Source: a bacterium
Lineage (GTDB): Bacteria; Nitrospinota_A; UBA7883; JACRGQ01
Length of the DNA stretch: 12,809 nt
Direction: 5' to 3'
Assembly (NCBI GenBank): GCA_021815535.1
Contig: JAKAGL010000040.1
Coordinates: forward strand, 1-12,809
Each line of letters opens with the position of its first letter. The stretch's first letter is position 1. The notes under the pieces were generated by a model, which was not told where the DNA came from, did not search any database, and worked only from the letters and a program-made list of their open reading frames with translations. The position numbers and the translations under genes are program-made. Shown here piece by piece: positions 5,679-12,809 of this stretch.

Positions 5679-6521
5679 CTACAAGCGCTCCAGATGCTCC
5701 AAAAGACGCTCAAAATCGTCTTGGTTGTAGTACTCAAACGTGAGGGTGCCGCCCCCTTTTTTGTTCGGTTTAAGGGTGACCTTGGTGGAAAGCTTTTTTT
5801 GGAGCGATTCGATGAACGCGCGGGTGTTGGGGTCAAGCTCGGCTTTTATTTTTGCGGCGGCGGATTTCTTCCTGGTGGTTTTTGATTCCGTATCGCGCAC
5901 GTTGAGGCCCAGCTGGAGTATTTGCGTACGCATCTCCATCATGGCCGTTTCGGTTTCGCACGCCAGCAAGGCGCGGGCGTGTCCCATCGTCAGGCGCCCG
6001 GTCTCGATATCGCCTTGGATCTCGGCCGGCAGGTTGAGCAGGCGCAGGGTATTCGCCACCGTCGGGCGTTGCTTTCCCACTTTTTTCGCCACCAGCTCCT
6101 GCGTAAGCTTGAATTCGTTCATCAGCATTTTATAGGCTTTCGCCTCTTCTATCGGGTTCAGCTCTTCGCGCTGGATGTTTTCGACGATCGCCATTTCCAG
6201 CGCCTCGGCGTTCTGCACCGACTTGATGATGGCCGGTATCGAGGTCAGGCCGAGCATTTTGGATGCGCGGAACCTGCGTTCGCCCGCTATCAGCTCGTAC
6301 CCGTTATCAACCTTGTGTACGATGACCGGCTGAATAAGCCCATTCTCCTTGATCGAAGCGGCCAGCTCTTTCAGGGCTTCGTCTTTGAAGGAGAGCCGCG
6401 GCTGATAGCGGTTTGCGACGATCTCGGTTACCGGGATCTCGCTCACGCGCGGCGCGTTCATCTTTCCCTGATCGGGGAGGAAGGCCGACAGCCCTTTGCC
6501 GAGCGCTTTTCTTTGGATCAC
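5679..6521 (-). CDS. parB: Chromosome-partitioning protein ParB (Spo0J/CTPase family)
   Basis: 280-aa DNA-binding clamp that loads at parS and works with ParA in origin segregation. In order: an N-terminal ParA-contact region (RKALGKGLSAFLP), the ParB/Srx CTPase domain with box ENGLIQPVIVH and GERRFRA, the helix-turn-helix (LTQELVAKKVGKQRPTVANT), and a C-terminal dimerisation segment after a Lys/Thr-rich linker. Length is normal for the family. The start is a GTG at 6521, 3 nt after the parA stop. A GGAG in the last parA codons is 9 nt upstream, so parA and parB are translationally linked. Two consensus parS sites lie upstream of parA. Confidence 0.95.
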   Translation of the reverse strand: MIQRKALGKGLSAFLPDQGKMNAPRVSEIPVTEIVANRYQPRLSFKDEALKELAASIKENGLIQPVIVHKVDNGYELIAGERRFRASKMLGLTSIPAIIKSVQNAEALEMAIVENIQREELNPIEEAKAYKMLMNEFKLTQELVAKKVGKQRPTVANTLRLLNLPAEIQGDIETGRLTMGHARALLACETETAMMEMRTQILQLGLNVRDTESKTTRKKSAAAKIKAELDPNTRAFIESLQKKLSTKVTLKPNKKGGGTLTFEYYNQDDFERLLEHLERL

Positions 6522-6524
6522 CGC

Positions 6525-7331
6525 TTATTGCTCCGCCGCAACGTGAGGGGCGTTTTTCAACGCCTCGAAATAACTTTTTCTGCGGGAGATTATTTCACGT
6601 GCGAGATCGATGTAGGCATCGGCCCCCTTTGATTTCGTATCGTAAAGCGAAATCGGCAGGCCGTGACTGGGAGCTTCTGAAAGCCGGATATTCCGCGGGA
6701 TCACAGTTTCAAAAACGTGGCTCGTGAAGTTCTTCTTGATCTCTTCAACAACCTGGTTGGAAAGTGAGGTCCGCTTGTCGTACATGGTGAAAAGAAGCCC
6801 TTCAATCTCCAACGATGGGTTGTAAGAATCTCGTATCATATTGATAGTACTCATCAATTTGCCCAAACCTTCGAGCGCGAAGTATTCGGTTTGCAATGGG
6901 ATGAGCACCGAGTCGGATGCTACCAGTGCATTGATGGTAAGAAACCCGAGTGCCGGTGGGCAATCAATGAGAATAAAATCAAATTTATGGCGGAGTTTAT
7001 TTAAAATCCCTTTAAGGCGGTAATGGGCGTTATCGTAATTGGAAAGCTCTATTTCTGCCGCCGCGAGGTTGATATCGGATGAAAGAACGTGAAGGTTTTC
7101 AACAATGGTCGGCTTGATGTGGCCGTTATCGGCATTTTCTTCAATCAGGGCCGTATATATCGTGTGTTCGGATTCGGTGGGGAGTCCAAGGCCCGAAGTG
7201 GTATTGGCCTGCGGATCAATATCGATGATGAGAGTTCTTTTTCCCGACAAGGCCAAGCATGCGCCGAGGTTGATGGCGGTGGTGGTTTTACCGACCCCCC
7301 CTTTTTGATTGGAAATGGCGATAGTGAGCAT
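6525..7331 (-). CDS. parA: Chromosome-partitioning ATPase ParA/Soj
   Basis: 268-aa deviant-Walker ATPase. KGGVGKTT (10-17) is the P-loop with the signature lysine, DIDPQANTT and FILIDCPP hold the Walker A' and B aspartates, and PRNIRLSEAPSHGLP is typical of Soj. It binds nonspecific DNA as an ATP dimer and is stimulated by ParB. I place the start at the ATG at 7331, giving MLTIAISNQKGG. An upstream frame extends further but adds 29 residues unlike the family and overlaps a parS site. No strong SD is visible before 7331. The 139-bp upstream gap holds the parS pair. Confidence 0.95.
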   Translation of the reverse strand: MLTIAISNQKGGVGKTTTAINLGACLALSGKRTLIIDIDPQANTTSGLGLPTESEHTIYTALIEENADNGHIKPTIVENLHVLSSDINLAAAEIELSNYDNAHYRLKGILNKLRHKFDFILIDCPPALGFLTINALVASDSVLIPLQTEYFALEGLGKLMSTINMIRDSYNPSLEIEGLLFTMYDKRTSLSNQVVEEIKKNFTSHVFETVIPRNIRLSEAPSHGLPISLYDTKSKGADAYIDLAREIISRRKSYFEALKNAPHVAAEQ

Positions 7332-7410
7332 TGATGGAAATATTAGCAGGTGATCGGGGGGGGCGGCAAGCGGAAATTCTTCACAGGTGATGAGGCGCGA
7401 TTGTGGCAAA

Positions 7411-7426
7411 TGTTCCACGTGGAACA
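7411..7426. promoter_or_regulatory. parS site 1
   Basis: Perfect 16-bp palindrome TGTTCCACGTGGAACA, matching the bacterial parS consensus (TGTTNCACGTGNAACA). It is the ParB loading site, and lies 79 bp upstream of the parA start. ParB bound here could also repress parA. Confidence 0.95.
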
Positions 7427-7447
7427 GGTCAGGAGAATCAAAGAGAT

Positions 7448-7463
7448 TGTTCCACGTGGAACA
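7448..7463. promoter_or_regulatory. parS site 2
   Basis: A second identical 16-bp parS palindrome, 21 bp beyond the first (37 bp between starts) and 7 bp from the stop codon of the ispH fusion gene. Two consensus sites beside parAB suggest that this locus is near the replication origin, as parS sites usually are. Confidence 0.95.
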
Positions 7464-7470
7464 ATGGCGG

Positions 7471-9168
7471 TTAGGCCATCAGGTAAGTGGCCGCCCCTAT
7501 GATAAAGTATGGGGCATCGAGAAAAAGCTCATACTTTGCCGAATGAATCAAAGTCTTGCTCTCATTGTAGTAAACGAAGCCGAGGAGATAGGCAACGCCC
7601 AACAGATAGGCCGCCATGAGCGCCCCCCTCCCCCCGATCATAATATCCATCACACAGATAATGGAGATGCCTAAAAGAACCCCGTATAACGTCTTTTTTG
7701 CATGATTTTTTCCCACAAGCATAGGCATAACTTCTTTGCCGATAACCTGATCCGCATAAATATCGCGTATGTCGAAAAGAATCGAGCGGGTGTAGGCGAT
7801 TCCAAAAGTAATCAAAAGAGGAAAAGTTATGTTTCCACTTCCCTTTTCGTTGATGTAGGTCAATACCACCGTTACCATTACCCATGCCAAGCTCACAAAA
7901 AGATCCTTTGATGCCGGAATATCTTTTAGCCGGACAAAAAGACGGTGGTGACCGCTATCCAGCCCATACGTAGTGCCGAATCCTACAACCGCCAAATAGA
8001 TCGCCAAAGAGAACCAACTGAGATTATAAGATAACACCAGCCCTGTTACCCCGGACGCAATGGCAATCCCCCAGAAAAGGGAATTGTATTTCAGGTGATA
8101 GCGGTACTTTCTGATAAGGCTCCTTTGGATCTCTTTCGGCCGCAACAGCTGGTTGGTGAGATAGGTTGCTGCAATCGCACAGAAGGCGACCGCCACTATC
8201 ACCGGATTTGGCGTTTCCTTCAGCATCAGCGCATTGGTGTAGGTTAGTATTGCCCCGCCAGCAGCTAGGAAAAGATTGCTTTTTACGATGATTCCCAATA
8301 TTTCCATTGGCAACGGTTTGGGCTGTTCTTTAATGTTGGAGAGTTTGGCAACCACCGCATCGATGACCCACTTGGGAGTTGAAGCACCAGCGGTAACGCC
8401 AATATATTGATATTGGCCCATTTTAGACAGATCAAGCTCTTCATCAGTTTCTATATGGAAGGTATCCAGCCCCTTCTCTCTTGCAATGCCGGCAAGCCGA
8501 GCGGTATTGGCCGAGTTTTTACCGCCAACGATTACCATGGCGTCGACCTCTTTTGAAAGCCGTATCACTTCGCTTTGCCGTTCGTCTGTCGCTTCGCAAA
8601 TGGTCTCCCCTATTTCCAGATTGGGGCATGTATCGCGCAGATATTTGGTTATTGCCTGGTAATTTTGTATGTCGCAGGTGGTTTGGGCGGCTACAAAGAT
8701 CTTTTCCATGGGGGGCAACTTTTTTGCTTCGTCGAGCGAGGCAACCACATAGACGGCTGTTTCGGCGAATCCCTTCAGCCCCGTTACTTCGGCATGGTGG
8801 TCATCGCCGACGATAACGATGGAGTAGCCTTTGCGCGAGAATTTGCGTATCATCCCCTGCACTTTGGCGACGAGTGGGCAGGTGGCATCGCTGATAACAA
8901 GGCCGTGGCGCTTGAGCTCCTCCCGCTTTTGCGGCGTGATGCCGTGGGTGCGTATGATCATTTCGCTTCCCGGTTTCAGCTTGTCCAGGTCGGTTTCAAC
9001 ATGGATGTTCTTGCTTTCAAGCAGTTTTATCAGTTGCGGGTTGTGGATAAGCGGGCCGTAGGTGTACACCTCTTCTCCCTTGCCGCGCGCCGATTCCAGC
9101 GTGATATCGATTGCTTTCTTTACCCCCCAGCAAAAGCCGGCGGTTTTTGCCAATTTAATTTCTGCCAT
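7471..9168 (-). CDS. ispH: IspH (HMBPP reductase) fused to a UbiA-like prenyltransferase membrane domain
   Basis: 565-aa two-domain protein. Residues 1-282 are IspH (LytB), the last MEP-pathway enzyme, reducing HMBPP to IPP and DMAPP. It has the Fe-S cysteines Cys13 (GFCWGVKKAI), Cys97 (DATCPLVAK) and Cys191 (ETICEATDERQ), the GPLIHN histidine His42, the HxEV pair His125/Glu127, GGKNSAN, and GVTAGASTP. Residues 285-565 are a hydrophobic domain of about eight to nine membrane segments. They resemble UbiA prenyltransferases: FDIRDIYADQVIGKEVMP (465-482) keeps the second Asp motif (Asp466, 469, 473). The first Asp-rich motif is degenerate, with only TNQLL near Asn339. Standalone IspH is about 310 aa, so this is nearly twice the normal length. 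The frame is open throughout, with no stop at the junction. The ATG at 9168 has no clear SD. The UbiA substrate is unknown. Confidence 0.93.
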   Translation of the reverse strand: MAEIKLAKTAGFCWGVKKAIDITLESARGKGEEVYTYGPLIHNPQLIKLLESKNIHVETDLDKLKPGSEMIIRTHGITPQKREELKRHGLVISDATCPLVAKVQGMIRKFSRKGYSIVIVGDDHHAEVTGLKGFAETAVYVVASLDEAKKLPPMEKIFVAAQTTCDIQNYQAITKYLRDTCPNLEIGETICEATDERQSEVIRLSKEVDAMVIVGGKNSANTARLAGIAREKGLDTFHIETDEELDLSKMGQYQYIGVTAGASTPKWVIDAVVAKLSNIKEQPKPLPMEILGIIVKSNLFLAAGGAILTYTNALMLKETPNPVIVAVAFCAIAATYLTNQLLRPKEIQRSLIRKYRYHLKYNSLFWGIAIASGVTGLVLSYNLSWFSLAIYLAVVGFGTTYGLDSGHHRLFVRLKDIPASKDLFVSLAWVMVTVVLTYINEKGSGNITFPLLITFGIAYTRSILFDIRDIYADQVIGKEVMPMLVGKNHAKKTLYGVLLGISIICVMDIMIGGRGALMAAYLLGVAYLLGFVYYNESKTLIHSAKYELFLDAPYFIIGAATYLMA

Positions 9169-9440
9169 CTATTTATTTTGCCTGATACGGGGGGCTCTTT
9201 CAACCGGCATCGCCCGGAAACACGCTCAAATGGGAAAAAAGATCGCGGCGGCACGGCGCGCAGAGACGATGGATGATCATTGGCAGAGGGGGAATTATTA
9301 CGGCAAAAAAGCTCTGCCTTTATCCCTATTCCCGTAAAACGGCATCCTTCAGGCGCATCGCAACTGGCGCAGTTATATTCACCTTGTCAAGAATTGGGCG
9401 GAGGTTGGTATAATCCGTTAAATTTAATTTGGAGATCATT
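9169..9440. other. Divergent intergenic region between the ispH fusion and yceI
   Basis: About 272 bp between genes transcribed in opposite directions. I see no gene in it. It holds the yceI promoter on the + strand and, at 9362-9374, a small dyad AACTG-GCG-CAGTT just before that promoter. A convincing promoter for the ispH fusion on the - strand was not found. Confidence 0.6.
9384..9414 (+). promoter_or_regulatory. Candidate sigma-70 promoter of yceI
   Basis: TATAAT at 9409-9414 is a perfect -10 element. TTGTCA at 9384-9389 is a plausible -35 element, although its 19-bp spacer is longer than the usual 17. The gene start at 9441 has GGAG at 9431-9434, 6 nt away, leaving a leader of about 20 nt. 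Confidence 0.6.
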
Positions 9441-10034
9441 ATGCGTTACGTCGCCATCCTGTTGTTGCTCCTCGCGGCGCCGGCCGCCGCCGAGGAAGCG
9501 CCGCCCCCCTCTTCCGCAACCGCGTATAACATTGTCAGCGGCAGCAGCGCCTCTTACCACGCGTTTACCAAGACATTTTTTATTATACCCGGCAGTATAG
9601 ATGCATATACTGAAAGCGTGAGCGGAAGCGTGGGGATCGACACGGCGGTCAACGGCATCGTGACCATCAGCGCGGGATCACTCAGTTCAGGCGATGACAC
9701 GCGTGACGGACAGATGCGCGAAATGTTGCAGACGAATAAATTTCCGGCCATTCATTTTTCCATCGAAGCCGTAACGCCGCTGACGCCGGGCGATGTTGCA
9801 AGCTATACCGGGGCGAAAACGGTGCGGGGGGGCCTTACCGTCCGGGGCGTCACCAAGGAGGTGTCGTTTCCGGCCACGATAAGAATGGAAGGCCCTTTCA
9901 TGGCGATAGAGGGCGCGGTGGAGGTGAAATATACCGACTTCGGGATGGAGCCTCCGGCGTTTTGGGGGATCTTGAAGCGGGCCGAAGACCGCATTATCCT
10001 GAAAGCCCATCTGCTGACGCTCCCCTTCAACTAA
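9441..10034 (+). CDS. YceI-family exported lipocalin-like protein
   Basis: 197-aa protein with a signal peptide: MRYVAILLLLLAAPAAA (1-17), with cleavage likely after Ala17 before EE. The mature part is a YceI-like beta-barrel domain that binds lipid-like or isoprenoid molecules in the periplasm. Family marks include VSGSVGIDTAV, the SGDDTRDGQMREMLQTNKFP segment (about 78-97; the D-x-R-(D/N) and KFP residues are typical), LTVRGVTKEVSFP, and VEVKYTDFGM. The ATG at 9441 has GGAG six nt upstream. A 77-bp gap with an inverted repeat separates it from uvrA. The ligand cannot be told from sequence. Confidence 0.88.
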   Translation: MRYVAILLLLLAAPAAAEEAPPPSSATAYNIVSGSSASYHAFTKTFFIIPGSIDAYTESVSGSVGIDTAVNGIVTISAGSLSSGDDTRDGQMREMLQTNKFPAIHFSIEAVTPLTPGDVASYTGAKTVRGGLTVRGVTKEVSFPATIRMEGPFMAIEGAVEVKYTDFGMEPPAFWGILKRAEDRIILKAHLLTLPFN

Positions 10035-10041
10035 AGGAAGA

Positions 10042-10091
10042 AACCGCCGCGGTCATATCCATCAGCCGGTGTATTGGCAAATGCGGCGGTT
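10042..10091. repeat. Inverted repeat between yceI and uvrA
   Basis: AACCGCCGC at 10042-10050 is complementary to GCGGCGGTT at 10083-10091, giving a possible 9-bp GC-rich stem with a 32-nt loop. It begins 8 bp after the yceI stop and ends 20 bp before the uvrA start. A run of T is short or absent, so an intrinsic terminator is not certain. Confidence 0.4.
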
Positions 10092-10111
10092 CTTTGCGAC
10101 AATGAATATCT

Positions 10112-12809
<2,698 letters not shown>

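Noticed and set aside
7332..7418. An N-terminal extension of ParA.
   Set aside because: The added residues are unlike the ParA family and the frame runs into parS site 1. Soj homologues begin at MLTIAISNQKGG-like sequence.
9042..9050. TGTGGATAA, a perfect DnaA-box-like 9-mer.
   Set aside because: It lies inside the ispH coding region and encodes part of the conserved LIHN motif. It is single, with no cluster or AT-rich unwinding element, so it does not support an origin here.

Overview
The window carries ordinary bacterial genes of moderate to high GC, with SD-type ribosome sites plus some GTG and TTG starts. A YceI-like exported protein and a UbiA-type membrane domain suggest a Gram-negative host. 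The gene set (CysO-type sulfur carrier, chromosomal parABS, IspH of the MEP pathway) does not fix the phylum. I see no insertion sequence, phage gene, CRISPR array, tRNA or rRNA.

Region 1 (1-4799, + strand) is one compact operon of eight genes: threonine synthase, a CysO/MoaD-like ubiquitin-fold sulfur carrier, a MoeB-type E1-like activating enzyme, a DsrE-like protein, a DsrF/TusC-like protein, a CysM/CysK-type cysteine synthase, a DsrH/TusB-like protein and a TusA-like protein. A near-consensus sigma-70 promoter (TTGACA-17-TAAAAT) lies at 165-193. From moeB onward the genes overlap or are 3-15 bp apart. I read the operon as a protein-thiocarboxylate route to cysteine. A TusA/DsrEFH-like persulfide relay would stand in for the missing rhodanese domain of the E1 and load sulfur on the carrier, and the cysteine synthase would use that thiocarboxylate. 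The carrier has six residues after its Gly-Gly, so it should need a protease, but no JAMM/Mec protease lies in the window. This is the best candidate here for a little-described system.

Region 2 (4816-9168, - strand) reads right to left. It holds a 565-residue fusion of IspH with a UbiA-like membrane domain, two perfect parS sites, parA, parB and a short-chain dehydrogenase-like protein. The latter has His where the catalytic Tyr of its family is expected.

Region 3 (9169-12809, + strand) has a 272-bp divergent intergenic stretch with a candidate promoter, a secreted YceI-family protein, a small inverted repeat, and uvrA, which runs off the right edge about 40 codons short of the usual length.
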